The translations under genes were made by a program, and so were the position numbers. Source: Mercurialis annua (lineage: Eukaryota; Streptophyta; Magnoliopsida; Malpighiales; Euphorbiaceae). Taken from it: a stretch of 64,000 nt of DNA. This document shows, in pieces, positions 23,664 through 35,940 of the stretch (positions within the stretch are counted from its first letter, which is position 1; every line of letters starts with the position of its first letter). The stretch spans positions 67,793,665 to 67,857,664 of the forward strand of contig NC_065570.1 in NCBI RefSeq assembly GCF_937616625.2, written 5' to 3'. Under the pieces are notes generated by a model. It was not told the origin of the DNA. It made no database searches and was given only the letters and a program-made list of their open reading frames with translations.

Positions 23664-23949
23664 TGATTGTTGGCGTTGTTGTTAGAACAGAGGCTCTTCA
23701 AAGGAAGATATAAGGATGACGTGGAGAGATATGGTGCGGATAATGGGAGCACTCTCCTCCCAATCTAATTCACTTTTTTTTTTAATTAAGTATTGCTCTT
23801 TGTTAGTGTATAGAAAAACGTATACTCTATGTAATTAGATTTAATAGTAAATAATATTCTATAATTTTAATATACAATTTAAAATATATTTTTTAAGTAA
23901 AATGTTGAAAATTAGAAATCAGGAAACGCACCAGAGCATCTCAACTAGG
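23664..23949. promoter_or_regulatory. Upstream region of the bL35c gene
   Basis: The ~100 bases next to the ATG are balanced in composition and include GATGACGTGGAGAG, which contains an ACGTGG core. Beyond 23,770 the DNA becomes AT-rich. Confidence 0.3.
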
Positions 23950-24059
23950 TTGACACCCTCTTAGCGTTTGCATCACGCTTCCAAAGTTCCAAAAATAATA
24001 TAAATAAAAAATAAAATATTCATACAAATTAATGAATACAACCCAAAACTCAAAACTAG

Positions 24060-24412
24060 CAAAATCTATATAAGATAACTGCTTACTGAAATCATGAAAA
24101 ATAATGGGATTACAAAAAGAAGGCGATGCCCAACAAGTGAAAGAGCTCGCAGAAATTCCGTGTTTAGCCATTTTGTCCGCCACTTGATTACCTTCCCTAT
24201 ATATATGAGAAACCCGAAATTCCATTTTCGAAACATGATGAAGGCAAGCAATCCATCTCTGCAAGAATTCCCATGGAACCTGTTTTGACCTTCATGTAAA
24301 AAGATTTACCACATACATAGAATCACTCTCAAGCCAAAGGGAATGCCATCCTTTTTCCCAAGCAATATTCACTACATAGATAGCAGCAGCAAGCTCCGCA
24401 ATAAAAGAAAAA
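24060..24412 (-). pseudogene. LINE RNase H (RVT_3) fragment
   Basis: The minus strand encodes AELAAAIYV, LESDSMYVV and, after an in-frame stop (TGA), HIYREGNQVADKMAKHG. This is the usual C-terminal RNase H domain of plant L1-type LINEs. The piece lacks the N-terminal DGA strand and is interrupted, so it is a dead remnant. It ends near 24,060, just short of AT-rich DNA. Confidence 0.7.
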
Positions 24413-25381
24413 TATAAACTATCATATTATTTTTATAATTCGAAACGTCAAACAATTTTTATAGAAAAATACTGATATTGACTTCGGAATTATATTACTC
24501 TTATATTGCTCTGACATCCATATTCACATTTTCATGCAAAAGAATTACTTTTATTTTAAATTATAAAAATTTGATAGTTTAAATTTTAAATTGTTTTAGT
24601 TAGAAATTCATATTAAAATTTATACTAATTATTTTGCAATTGTCACATATTATTAATTATGCAAAATTTCATAAAAATTAACTATATTCTTGAAAGATAA
24701 AATATAATTACTATTCATATATTTAAATATATAAAACATTCTTTATTATAGCATTAAATAAGTGATTATTTTTAAAAACCATACCAAATTAATCTCAAGT
24801 ATTTTTAAAAAAAAATGAGTAATTTTTGTTAATATATATCTTTTTTTTTCTAATTAAAATTAAACAATGACATTTTTTTTGTGCACCTTTAATTTAGTGA
24901 ACCAAAAGAATCCTTAATGATAAATAATGTTGTTAATGCCTATACTGTAGCAATGTCATCACGAACAATTGACCAAAACACTAGCATTTGATTTTGAGCA
25001 GTAAAAGAATTTCTCAGTCAATATCAATATCAATTACTTCAATCTCAAACATATTTAGCCAATGAAAATTTCCATGATTTCATGACCAAAGTTTTTCTTT
25101 CTTTCGACAGAAATAGATGCAGAAATTCATTACAACAGCAAACTCACTTCTCTGTCAAATCTCAGGCACCAATTTTGTGTAAAGCTGATGCGATCCTACT
25201 GATAAACTGCAATTCCATCAAGTGCTTCTCATATGCAGCAGTCGTGTCTCTACTATTTGGTTGCACACAAAATGGTCCATCGGTTGCCTTGCAAAAACAC
25301 GATACCAGATGGCTGCACAAAGCACTTGCGTGCATCGAAGAAATCGAACTTAAGAAATTTTAACTCGAGCTAGAATTCCAA
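24413..25381. other. AT-rich intergenic DNA and NUP43 3' region
   Basis: 24,413-25,020 is AT-rich without features. 25,080-25,381 is more balanced and is probably the 3' UTR of the minus-strand NUP43 gene. The 93-codon plus-strand frame there has no known domain and is not called. Confidence 0.45.
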
Positions 25382-27708
25382 TTAAGGTCTTGACAAAATC
25401 GCAATGGACTCCCATTCCAAACTACATATCACATCCTGCATGACAGAACACGGAACATCAAAAACAATAACCCGAAGAACCCGCTAAAATCAAACCATGC
25501 ACGTAAAGTCCTCAAACATACTGAGGGATTTTGACGATCAATGTCAAAGCTGTTGATTGCACATGGCTCAGCCAAAAGCTCAATGGGTTCTTCACCTGAT
25601 ACGGCAGTTATCAAAAAAAACAAACTTCGTCAAGCTCTTAGTTTCCGAAAAACAAACGTTTATTGCATCAGCAATACATAATCCTAAAAGCATAATCACG
25701 TACCTTGTTCAATAACAGCGAGGATTCCATCTTCCGAGCAAATCATCGCAGGTAAGATCCGGGAGGATGAAATGTTACTGCTTGAAGATTTAGTGTAGCA
25801 GTCATACTTAACCTCCCAAACATCACTTTCAGATAAGGATTGGGTTGTGTCATTTGTGCCAATGCCAGAAAGAACAATACTTTGTTGTGGCCACCGTATA
25901 TCCCAGGCAAATACAGTACCCGACGAACCTCCTGCCTACAAATTACTAGAGAATTAGATCATCAGCATGATATCATCTAGTTATATCATACAATTTTCAA
26001 ACTACTATGCAAAGTATGGCAATGTAGTTTTAACTGTTCTCCTGAGGTGGAAATAAAGCTACTAATTAATTCAGTAGAAATTTTAGTTATGAAAAGCACG
26101 AAAGCAAGTACTATTGCCTTTAAGCAAATGTACATAAAGTCCACTAAAATACAAATTTAAATTTTAAAAAATATGTGATTTTCTTTTTTGAAAAAAAGTT
26201 TCTCTTCGGCAACATTTATGGCATTATGATAAATGTCAACTCAAGGCAAGCAATGACACAGTAATCGACTAATCGTGCTTCAGTTTAAAAGAAAGCACGG
26301 CCACGGGCACAGCATATATAGTCTCAGGCTTTAATCACATCTTATGTAGCACGAAAATGGAAACACTGAACAGAAAACCCGAAATGTTATTCTTTTACAC
26401 TAATAGATTATAAATATTGAGTTTCATAGATTTTGGAAACAAAACTCTAAATGTACGAACTCGAAAAATTTCTGTGCAACATAGATGACAACTAAATCAT
26501 AGGGACTAACAATATCTGCCACAAAAACTAAAGAGCTCATTTATAGTTCTATAAACACTGCATACATACACAGCTGCCCAAAACAGCAAAAACAAGCAAC
26601 TTCCAACCATAATCCATACGTAATGGTAAAACATATCAATTATGAGTAAGCTTACTAGGCACGTGTGCTTTCTCGAAGGATGAATATCGATGGAATGTAT
26701 AATCCCAGAAGTTGTTCTTCCTTGATCCCTACAGCAATATAGGAAAATACCACATTGAGAACATTTAAGTACACTCACCTCATCTACCATAGATGACATG
26801 CAAGGAAATTATGTATTGATTGCTTGAATGTATTTAGCAAAACATAATTCAACAAACACTCAGATCCAGATCAGTCTATGTAGCACTGCAACGAAAACGG
26901 AGAAACTAGAGCACGAAAAACAGCAAAACCATATAGTTTTCAGAGTTTTGGAAAGTTTGCGGCAATAAAAAGGAACGTAGTAGAACTAGACAAGTTTTAG
27001 TTCAACCAGGCGATTAACATTCACTTGAATTGAATCAATGAAATGAAAAACACAAAACACTCACCATATACCCTTAAAGTGAGCAACAGCTGAATTAGGG
27101 CGTCTCAAATCCCACCATTGAATCCCAAAGCCAACACCACCAGTCACAAACTCAGTAGATGAAGCCCACTTAACAGCACTATAAGAAACCAAACCATTCC
27201 CATCATAAACGCTTTTAAAATTCCCATTTCCCATTTTACCCCCATCAAGAACCCTAACCAAATTCACTCTGCCATCTTCACCAACACTCACAACTTCACT
27301 CCCTCCTTCCATCACATCCACTCCCCGGATGGGCCCCACGTGGAAATCTCTATTACCGGCCACCGAGATTTTAGGGTTTAACGACTCTTGACTGGCGGTG
27401 GGGAAGATGTGGAGTGAACCGGAGAAAGTGGCGGCGGCGGTAATTGATGACGTGGAGGTGAGACAAGAAATGCGGGAAGATGGGATCCATGAGGAGAGTA
27501 AAGTTAAATTTAGGGTTTCTGAAGGGTTAAAGGAGTGGGTTTCGAGAGAAGGAGTATTGGTGTCGGTGTTGAAAGAAGCGGTGATGATGGATTTTTGAAA
27601 TGGGGAGAGAGCTGGAAGCCATCTGATTGAGTCTATGTATTTAAATTGTGGGAGTTTTTGGATTTCTGTTTGTTGTTGTGGGAATGCTACAGCAGCTGTT
27701 ATCGCCAT
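25382..27708 (-). CDS. NUP43: Nuclear pore complex protein NUP43 (WD40)
   Basis: Five exons, 27708-27065, 26728-26656, 25935-25704, 25595-25522 and 25435-25382, join in phase to 358 aa, close to the usual size of plant NUP43. The first exon starts MAITAAVAFPQQQ, then FKYIDSIRWLPAL, and carries WD repeats (GPIRGVDVMEGGSEVVSVGE; VTGGVGFGIQWWDLRRP). Exons 2-3 continue with SGIIHSIDIHPSRKHTCLAG and GSSGTVFAWDIRWPQQ. The protein ends INSFDIDRQNPS, DVICSLEWESIAILSRP. NUP43 is a beta-propeller in the Nup107-160 (Y) scaffold of the nuclear pore. All introns are GT-AG. Confidence 0.9.
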
Positions 27709-27924
27709 TGTTAGGGTTTTTCAAGGTTTTTTCTCCTTGGAGAAGATGATGAATAATGTGAAGTGTTGTCGTTTCAAGTGTTTGTGTATATTGTTGGGTT
27801 TTGTTGTATTGGGCCTTCACTGGAGCTGAATTAGTGGTCCACTATTTAGACCTAGAACTAGGAGGAGTTGACTGTTAATTTTATTTTATTTTTAACAATG
27901 AGTTTGTTACTGATTTTTTTTATA
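27709..27924. other. NUP43 5' flank
   Basis: Short, T/G-rich region upstream of the NUP43 start, presumably its promoter. No named element is clear. Confidence 0.3.
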
Positions 27925-28005
27925 TAATTGGAGAGGGTTTGTGGGAGGAATTGAATCACGGCCAAAGCAGTTAGCTGCTCTTACTGAGTCAATCCAACAA
28001 ATAGT
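27925..28005 (-). mobile_element. SINE (tRNA-derived), decayed
   Basis: The minus strand reads TTGACTCAGTAAGAGCAGCT (A-box-like), then GTGATTCAATTCC (B-box-like), ending ACCCTCTCCAATTATA. The layout and tail match the SINE at 58,703. Confidence 0.5.
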
Positions 28006-28601
28006 TATTCATATTTTTTTTAAAAAAAATCAGAGTTTTAAGATTTATAGATTAGTTATACTTTAGATAAATTAATGAATTTAAAACTTCTACTATTTGA
28101 ATTAAATATAAAATTATAGTATAATTTTGAAATAATGTAATATTATAATAATTTATTATGTATAAAATAATGATATCGGAAAGTTAATCGAAGAACTATA
28201 AAAAAAATGGTGAATTTTTAAAATTTATCCATTCTCATTATTATATAAAACCATAAATTTTGTTTAAATTCATGAATTTTGACATTTAAAATGTATCAAC
28301 CTAAACAAAGACGATTTCAAGTAAAAAAAATATCCGAAAAATAATGGATTTTTTTTTATCAAAAGTAGAATTACAGTAAGTTAACTAGCTGACGGAAGGG
28401 TAGGCCAAACCCACACTCTCTGAAGATGCAAAGTGAAGTGTTGTCATTCGGGTCATCACTCAGTTGCATGAAATGATGGATTTTAAAATGACAAGATTAA
28501 TTAAATCTAGTAAAAAAGAAAATGAATAGAAGACTCGTAATAGCAAATACCCCAAACTCAAAAGAAGAATATTGTAAGATTTTAGGGATAAGAGGTAGAA
28601 A
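28006..28601. other. AT-rich intergenic DNA
   Basis: No ORF, RNA gene or repeat recognised. The last ~100 bases are presumably the promoter and leader of the next gene. Confidence 0.45.
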
Positions 28602-29050
28602 ATGGTAGCCATACAACAAACCACCCTTTTTTTCTCTTCTAGTAATATTTTGGATCATCTTCCAAACAAATCCGCCCAAAGATATAAAATCAGTACTTTA
28701 GCTAAGAAGAAAGATTTGTCTGATGATTCAACAACCCAACAACACCACAACCCCTTTTTTCCTCTTGTAATTTCTAATAACAACATTCTTATTCAGTCTG
28801 CCATCGCAGTCTTTGGTTTGGGCTTCATTGATGCTGGGTAACTTTATTTCTTTTATTAAAAAACTTTAATTTTTTAATTTATAGTGCTATGTTACTGATT
28901 TGTAGCAGAATTCAATTGTTTAGGTATAGTGGTGATTGGTCAAGGATTGGAGTGATCTCAAAGGAGAGTGAGGACTTGCTTAAATTTGCGGCTTTTCTTG
29001 TTATTCCTTTTTGTATTTTTCTTATCTATTCCATTTCTAAACAAGAGTAA
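28602..29050 (+). CDS. DUF7887-like plastid membrane protein
   Basis: Two exons, 28602-28837 and 28924-29050, join in phase to 120 aa. The N-terminus (MVAIQQTTLFFSSSN) and the following Ser/Lys-rich stretch resemble a plastid transit peptide. The conserved part is ILIQSAIAVFGLGFIDAGYS, then GDWSRIGVISKESEDLLKFA. It is followed by a hydrophobic segment (AFLVIPFCIFLIYSIS) that should span a membrane, and a short KQE tail. I relate it to a small plant-specific family listed as DUF7887, of unknown function. A second hydrophobic stretch (ILIQSAIAVFGLGFI) may also contact the membrane. Confidence 0.8.
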
Positions 29051-29960
29051 AAACTTCTATTTGCAATCGAGTAAGCTTAAATCTATTGGCATGGCATTGT
29101 TGTAAGAATTTAAGTATTTGGTTTGATAAGTTTTATAAATGATGTTATATTTGGTTAGCATATGGGAATGAAAATCATATTGTTACATCATTACAGAAAT
29201 TTATTATAACTCTTTTCATTTTTATTCACATTTTTCTTACTCAGCTAAACAATACTACTTATATAATCACCCATAAATATATAAAGGTCAAAACAATATA
29301 AATATTGCCCGTTAAAAGCGGCATGGTTGAGCGTATGAATCAATTCGTATAATGTATAATCGCCGTCTGTAAACAAGAATATTATTCTAAATTTGGATAG
29401 TGAGTAAATTCTATCATGAATTATTAATAATCACTCTAACAAGATGTCTGAACACTAATATTTTATAACTTGTATATAGACTTTTAATTTTATTTTTTAA
29501 TATATCCCATGTGAGTGAAAACATTTAAACAAATAATTAGATATACATTAAAAACAAAATACACCATCAATCATATGTATATATATCCTTATGCATAAAT
29601 TAATTTTATTAATATCACTTTTATATGTTAATTAAACCTATGATATCTACGATAAATTTGATTTTATATTTTCACTATTATATATAAAATTAATACACAC
29701 TCTACTTATATATTAATTTGTCCTAGATGGCTGTCTGTTTGATTAAATTAAATTAGTCAAATGAAATTAATTATGTTATTAATTATAATTTGATTATGCA
29801 AATTTGCATTAGTGGTAAAATCTAAGACTAGATTGGTTTTGGGGTTTGATCGATATTTTAACTAAAAAAGAATGAGTCTCTTGGAGATAGGGTATTACAA
29901 AAAGAAGTTGACCGTGGATTCCTAAACCTTCATTGTCAAAATGTGGTTGATTTTATTAAT
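29051..29960. other. AT-rich intergenic DNA
   Basis: No gene. At 29,805-29,860 the words AGTGGTAAAAT and GGGTTTGATCG are spaced like polymerase III A and B boxes and could be a decayed SINE, but the evidence is thin. Confidence 0.4.
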
Positions 29961-30061
29961 TTACCATGTCTAGTAATTTTTTTTTTAATAAAAAATTCTA
30001 TTAATTAAAAACTGATTGATCAGTCAGTACATAAAATTTGATAATCGAAGAGACATGTCCC

Positions 30062-30354
30062 TAACAGAGTATATCGAAGAAGTTGCTGATTTTCCTCTCT
30101 TCTCCAAGACTTCCTCTGCTGCTCAATACTTCTCCTGCTGCTGACTTGTAATAGCCAACTGGATACAGCTGCTTTACAGCTCAATTACAGCTGTAATACA
30201 GCTCAGCAACAGCTCAGCAACAATGCCCATTTTCATATGTAAAACGGTTATTCATTTGTCTATAAATAGAAGCTTAGGTTTATTGTTAATGGTTAATCTT
30301 GTAATCCTCAAGATTCAATAAATATAGTTTTAGTTCTTAGTTCAATTTCTGTTA
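30062..30354 (+). repeat. 5' LTR of the copia mini-element
   Basis: 293 bp, TAACAG...CTGTTA ends. Contains TATAAATA at 30,261-30,268. Confidence 0.9.
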
Positions 30355-31718
30355 TGGTATCAGAGCGGGTCCGAGCCCGGGAGATGGCGTTGCCACCGGT
30401 GTTGCCGCCGCGATTTCAGTTTCTTCTCCGGTTAACTGATCTGGATGTCCAGTCCCAGCAGTTCCGTGATTTTGATTTCAGTATATTGTCCGTTGTATCG
30501 ATCTGGATGTCCAGTCCCAGCGATCCGGATTGAATTTCAGTTTACGAGCATTGCTATCAGTGTCTCGAGTTTCAATTTCAAGTTTTTAGTATCAGTTATT
30601 CGCTATCATATCCGATTCCTTACTGTCAATTACTCTTGGATTCAGGTTCTTTTCTATCAATTCAAGTTTCTTTTCGACCGATTTCTATAAATTTGTTGCT
30701 GATTTTGTTCATATCTGATTGAAATTTCAGATTAGGAAGTTCATATATTCAATCTATTTTTGATATATTCAGTTCATTACTATAAATTTCAGTTTCATGT
30801 GATCTCTTATTCTGTTCATATCATTGTGAAGTTTCTGATTCGTCTGTTCCTTGTTTTTGATCAAATTCAGTTTAATGTTTGAGAATCGTATTCTTGAACA
30901 GTTCCTGATACTTAAATCAATCTCTCTTTTTCTTTTCCGATTATAATTTCTCAAATAATTCTTTTTCACTTTCTATTGCTCCTTGTTCCCTCTTCTTCAA
31001 ATTTTGTGAGAAATAAAGAGATTTTGTTAAGCACATTATGTGTTTGACAAAATTCCTCAACAAAAATCTATTTTTTTGATAAATAGAAATTGTGCATGCT
31101 CATTGGCGTACTACTCTTGCCGAAGCTGTAATCGATGGTGCAAGTGATTTGAATTAAATGATTTGGATTACTGGTTAAGTTGGTTTTGTCTTCTATCTGT
31201 GATCGAGAAGAGTTGGTATTACTCATTGGCGTACTACTTTTGCCGGAGATTGTTACTGCTTTATTTCAAAATTCTCAAGGAATGGTTGATACTCTTGTGG
31301 ATTATGCTGGCTGCTCTTGATATATAGCTTAGTTTACTGACTTGAATGGTGGAATGTTTGGAGTAATTTGTTCTATTGGAGCCAATGCAGAAATTTTATT
31401 TCATAGACATCATTTCTCATTTTCACTAAAGATTGTTTTTGAGGAAAAGGAATCTTGCAACCTGCTGCTCATATGCAACCTGCCTTTCTTTTGCTGCATT
31501 TGTAAAGGCTGCTAGGGATTAGAGGAAAGAAATTGAAAATTTAAAGGATTCTAAATTTTCAAAGCTGCTGCATTGTTTTTTCTGCTGCATATTCTAGCTT
31601 TATTTCTATTAAAACTGGAGACAAGAGTATATCGAAGAAGTTGCTGATTTTCCTCTCTTCTCAATGATTTCTTGCCAAGCTAGACATATCAAATATCTAT
31701 GTCTAGCTTGAGGGGGGG

Positions 31719-32000
31719 TAACAGAGTATATCGAAGAAGTTGCTGATTTTCCTCTCTTCTCCAAGACTTCCTCTGCTGCTCAATACTTCTCCTGCTGCTG
31801 ACTTGTAATAGCCAACTGGATACAGCTGCTTTACAGCTCAATTACAGCTGTAATACAGCTCAGCAACAATGCCCATTTTCATATGTAAAACGGTTATTCA
31901 TTTGTCTATAAATAGAAGCTTAGGTTTATTGTTAATGGTTAATCTTGTAATCCTCAAGATTCAATAAATATAGTTTTAGTTCTTGGTTCAATTTCTGTTA
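31719..32000 (+). repeat. 3' LTR of the copia mini-element
   Basis: 282 bp, matching the 5' LTR except for the missing 11-bp repeat unit and scattered changes such as TTCTTGG for TTCTTAG. Confidence 0.9.
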
Positions 32001-32888
32001 GTCCCAACCAATTGGATAAACTAAAATAGTCATATGCTATCACATGAGATTTTATATCGTAATTAAAACAACATATATGCATCTCAATTAAGTTAAAGTA
32101 GTCATGTGCTATTAAACTGATAATATTACAAAGCAAAAAGTTGTTGTTGAAGACATCTATTACAATTTTTGAAATAAAGGGAATTAGATTAGCTTCACTT
32201 GTCATGATAATACTAACTTTAATCGCACGACTGCTACAGCTAGCAGCTATAACTTCATCGTTAAATTCCCTAATCACATCTTTTGTGACATATCTCTTCT
32301 CTTGAACATTAAAAACATCATCTATACTGACGAAAAATATATCGATATTTGGTGAAATCCGTCGTAAGATGGTGGCTCTAATTGTTTTAGAGATCCAAAT
32401 CGCTTGCATCGCAAAAAACAATTTCATCTCCAACGATGAAAAAAACTATTCTTAATTTTGATTAGAACAGATCTAATAAAATTAAGATACTAAGATAGAA
32501 AATAATTTCTAGATCTAGACCAAAATTGGATAAGGAAGAAATTTTATTCAAAATTAAAGACAAAAACTATAGAAAAAGCTAAAAAGACTGAATTTAAGAG
32601 ATTGGGGAGGTGATTTTTGGCCAAAAATGGCCAAAAACCACCTCCCAAATAAAAAAAAACTTATTAAGATTTGAGAGGTTTCTCAAAATAGAAAGACGGT
32701 TAGGGTTTGAGAGATTACCATGTCTAGTAATTAGTTACAATTAATCACTACTTACTTTTCAAATTTACTACTAGGGCTGTTAAATTAGTTATTTGTACAA
32801 TTAAATATCAATTTGTTTAATCTAAACATTAACTATAATTAATTAAGTTGTGATCATAAAATTGGAATTGTGATTACACTGTCACATA

Positions 32889-33130
32889 CTCCCTCTGTTT
32901 TTTTCAATAGTCTATTTAGCTAAAATTGTATATAATAAAATAGTGCTCATTTTGTCTTAACTTATAAGATGAAATACTAATATAGCCCTATTAGTTAACA
33001 AATATTTTTAAATAAAAACATAGAGTCATTTATTAGTGATGGATCATAATCATCTTAAAAATCTAAATAGACAAGTAAATATAATAAATATATTTTGCTA
33101 AATGGACAACTAAAAAAACAGAAAAAATAT
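32889..33130. mobile_element. Stowaway-like MITE (Tc1/mariner)
   Basis: Opens CTCCCTCTGTTTTTTTCAAT after a TA and closes with the imperfect complement (GACAACTAAAAAAACAGAAA) before TA-rich DNA. CTCCCTC-type ends with TA duplications are typical of Stowaway MITEs. There is no coding content. Confidence 0.7.
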
Positions 33131-34464
33131 TACATGTCTATATAACAAATCCAAAAATACAAAATATAATTTAAAAATAGGAGACAAAAGAGAACCACTT
33201 CATTTCACCTTCATTAAATTTTTATATGGATTACAGCATTTGATTTTAAATACGGATAAAAAAATTTATTTCATATCACCTTTCATTAATTTGATTTTAA
33301 CGCATTATATTTTAAAATTTATAACTAAATTCAAAAATTTATATGAATTTAAGAGAGAGCTTATAAATACACTTTCTATTGCAGTTTGAGCCATAATATT
33401 TTTTAAAGATCAAAATCAAATTTTAAAGCTATAAAAGATTTGCTTTAACACTATATACGGGTAATTAATATCGATCGGCCAATCCAACGAGTTGAATTTT
33501 CCGCAACTGGAAGTTAGTCGTCCGTCGTCATAAAGGAGTTGCCTCTAAGAAAATTAAATGTTAACACTTTGAATCCATTTAATATATTTCAAATTAAATC
33601 AATTTCTAAAGATCATTTTTTATAAGTTAGATTAATTTTTCGGGCGACGGCTCCAAGTCTAACGATTAAAAAATGACATAATAAGTGAGTCACAATCCTC
33701 TTGATGATACGCAATTTTACTTTTATGAGAACCTAGCAGAACAAGGTAGTTTTGAAACGGATACACGTTTAGAGTACCGTACTCACATGCAGTGGTAACT
33801 CCAATGGGATCATATTTTAAAAAACAAAAAATACTCGAGCCTACCGGACATAAAAATTAGCATACGTCAAAAGCTTAATTGGTTAAGCTGCATTGCATCT
33901 GTCTTGTTTAATATATTTTGGGTTCCTCTCAACCATTGTAAACCTGAGCATGGATTACTCAAGTATCCATTTCGATCTTGAAGATACCACTTCAAAAACC
34001 TATAACAGCGATATTAATTGTCATTTCACATGAAAATCTGTTTTATCCATCTTAGAAATAGGCTTGTCATGTTAGCTTGTGCAAACCGGATTAAATTATA
34101 TACATTTCAATTTTTCCTACCAAAACTAAAACAAAGGTGAAATTCTTTTCAAATTTCCCCATTTCTTACTAATAATTCTTACTTCTTAGTTATCTTACAA
34201 TGACGAAGAAGACATTATTTATGAATTGAACGAAGGTGAAAAAATAATCAAGAAATTATATGTACCATCGTAGAAGAAAACGATTAATAAAATAGGTAAA
34301 ATATTATTGTTATTATTACTAATTATTTATTAGTTAGAATAAAATACATTTATAAATACTTTTATTTTATTTATTAGTTAGAATGTTATCTACGTGTTTA
34401 AACTTTAAATATATAAATTTATTATATATATGTTGTATAATATTTTTATCTTCTTCATCTTCTT
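33131..34464. other. AT-rich intergenic DNA
   Basis: Nothing coding. The block at 33,470-33,960 is less AT-rich and may be an unrecognised old repeat (it includes a tRNA-like GCTTAATTGGTTAAGC at 33,871). Confidence 0.35.
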
Positions 34465-34933
34465 TAAGGGTGGGAGATGATGATTTTTCCGGTTAACCGG
34501 AAAATCATTTTCTCTCCGCCCATAATATTATTGATCGCATATCTATTTTTTTTCTTGCAATAAATTTTTTTTAAGGTGTTTATTTGAATGTTATTTTGAT
34601 TGAATAAAGTCTTTAACTCCTCTTTGATCCGTTCGAGTTTTAGATCTATGTTTTTGTAGATCTAAAAATTGGAAGATCACTAATGAATCTATATTGAAGA
34701 TGGGATTTGGAAAGTTTGAAGTTTCAAGAATCAAGCGTTTCAAGATCGTATTTTCAATTTGAACCATGTATGTTTTGGGTAACCTTTTGATGGTTGAAAA
34801 AACCCTAATCGATGACTGTATTAACAGCTCTCATCATTATTTTAGAATAGTTCTTTTAATTTGTTGAAGAACCATTCATCTATGTAATTTTCATTTTCAT
34901 CAACGAAAGTTTTAGCCTTTGTTAAAAAAAAAA
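34465..34933 (+). mobile_element. Hairpin-bearing retroposon R2 with poly(A) tail
   Basis: Begins near GGGTGGGAGATGATG, followed by a palindrome centred on GTTAAC at 34,492-34,497 (arms GATGATTTTTCCGG and CCGGAAAATCATTTTC). It ends in ten A's at 34,924-34,933. Downstream of the palindrome is a ...GAATAAAGTCTTTAACTCC..., TAGATCT-rich stretch laid out like that of R1 on the opposite strand. No target duplication or coding frame was found. Confidence 0.5.
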
Positions 34934-35940
34934 TATCAGTTTTATCATCTATTATCTTCAGCTATTCCTGCTATTTTTCTTAATCATCATTAATACCCAT
35001 TTTATTTAATTAACAATTTTTTATAAATTTTTTTTAGTACCAAAAAATAATATTATTTTTCCTACGTACACAATTTTTATTTCTTTATATAGTATAACTT
35101 TGAATCTGTCTTGTTTTATATAAACTCCTAGCTAGTGACAATCTTCCACTTTTAACCTATCTATTTTTGTGTGTATTCAATTCACTTATTCATGAAACTG
35201 GATGTATTTAAATTGCATAACAAGGTCTTATAAGTATAATTAACCATCCCAAGCAAAGTCTTTAAAAAATGTAAATTCACCACTCTTGGTAGTAAAGCTA
35301 GATATCCTAGATGATGATAAATCCTTTGTGCAATCTATTCTCAAAGCTTTATACAAACAAACTTCCAAAATTTGAAAACTCTAGAAAGATGGGTTAAAAA
35401 GAAAAGAATTGAGAAGAAAAGACAATTAACAATAAATTGAAGGATAAAAGAGAGAGAAATAATTTAGAGAGAGTGAAATAAAAAAAGATTAAAAATAAAA
35501 ATAAAATGAGAGGCTTGAAATTGTTAAGCTTACAGTGTTTGTGTTCTTGTGTATGAGAAAAAAACTTAGCTTAGCTTATCTTATCCTATCCACCTCTCAT
35601 TCTATTTTTCTATATCATCTTCTCAAAAATTCATTACCATCTCTCTCTTTTTGTTGGCCATTATAGTTTTCTTGAACTCTGTTCTTTCACTTTTCAACTA
35701 TAATTAATTTCACTACACACTTTCAGTAGTTCATCACTTTAAATTCTGTCCCTATCTACCTATTTTCTTGATGTTATATCAATTCTTGAACTTTGCATTC
35801 TTGTAGTTGTTTTTCTTTTTCTTTTTGGGTGTTTCTTGAATTTGAAATACAATCTTGAATTACTAAAGATTTTACAATTTCAATTGTGTTTCGTTTCGTT
35901 TCGTTCTTGTTATTGATTAGCATTATAGAGTGGAAGAACA
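34934..35940 (+). promoter_or_regulatory. Promoter and long 5' leader of the REC gene
   Basis: AT-rich to ~35,400, then GA-rich (35,400-35,530), then pyrimidine-rich up to the ATG at 35,941. The pyrimidine-rich part (CATTCTATTTTTCTATATC and similar) looks like a transcribed leader. No TATA position is certain. Confidence 0.35.

Larger units (their letters stand above)
30062..32000 (+). mobile_element. Non-autonomous Ty1/copia LTR element (1.94 kb) nested in R1
   Basis: LTRs at 30062-30354 (293 bp) and 31719-32000 (282 bp) both begin TAACAGAGTATATCG and end CAATTTCTGTTA. A 5-bp duplication GTCCC flanks the element (30057-30061, 32001-32005). The primer-binding site TGGTATCAGAGCGGG (initiator tRNA-Met type) follows the 5' LTR directly, and AGGGGGGG precedes the 3' LTR. 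The 1.36-kb interior has no gag or pol frame. Each LTR carries TATAAATA (30,261 in the 5' LTR). The LTRs differ mainly by one 11-bp tandem copy (CAGCTCAGCAA) present only in the 5' LTR. Confidence 0.92.
29961..32732 (-). mobile_element. Hairpin-bearing LINE-like retroposon R1, interrupted by a copia mini-element
   Basis: The 18-bp sequence TTACCATGTCTAGTAATT occurs exactly at 29,961-29,978 and 32,715-32,732, bounding an insertion. On the minus strand the insertion starts TCTCTCAAACCCTAACCGTC and ends in TTTTTATT plus eight A's, so it is a retroposon copied from the minus strand. A copia-type element (30,062-32,000) sits inside it. Without that, R1 is ~790 bp. Near its 5' end is a 17-bp-arm palindrome (32,608-32,647: GGAGGTGATTTTTGGCC and its near complement). 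Downstream is a ~145-residue frame from 32,433 that weakly recalls a degraded LINE RNase H. No reverse transcriptase is present. Confidence 0.75.

Noticed and set aside
33640..33960. Possible additional SINE or tRNA-like unit
   Set aside because: A GCTTAATTGGTTAAGC word is present but no B box at the right distance.
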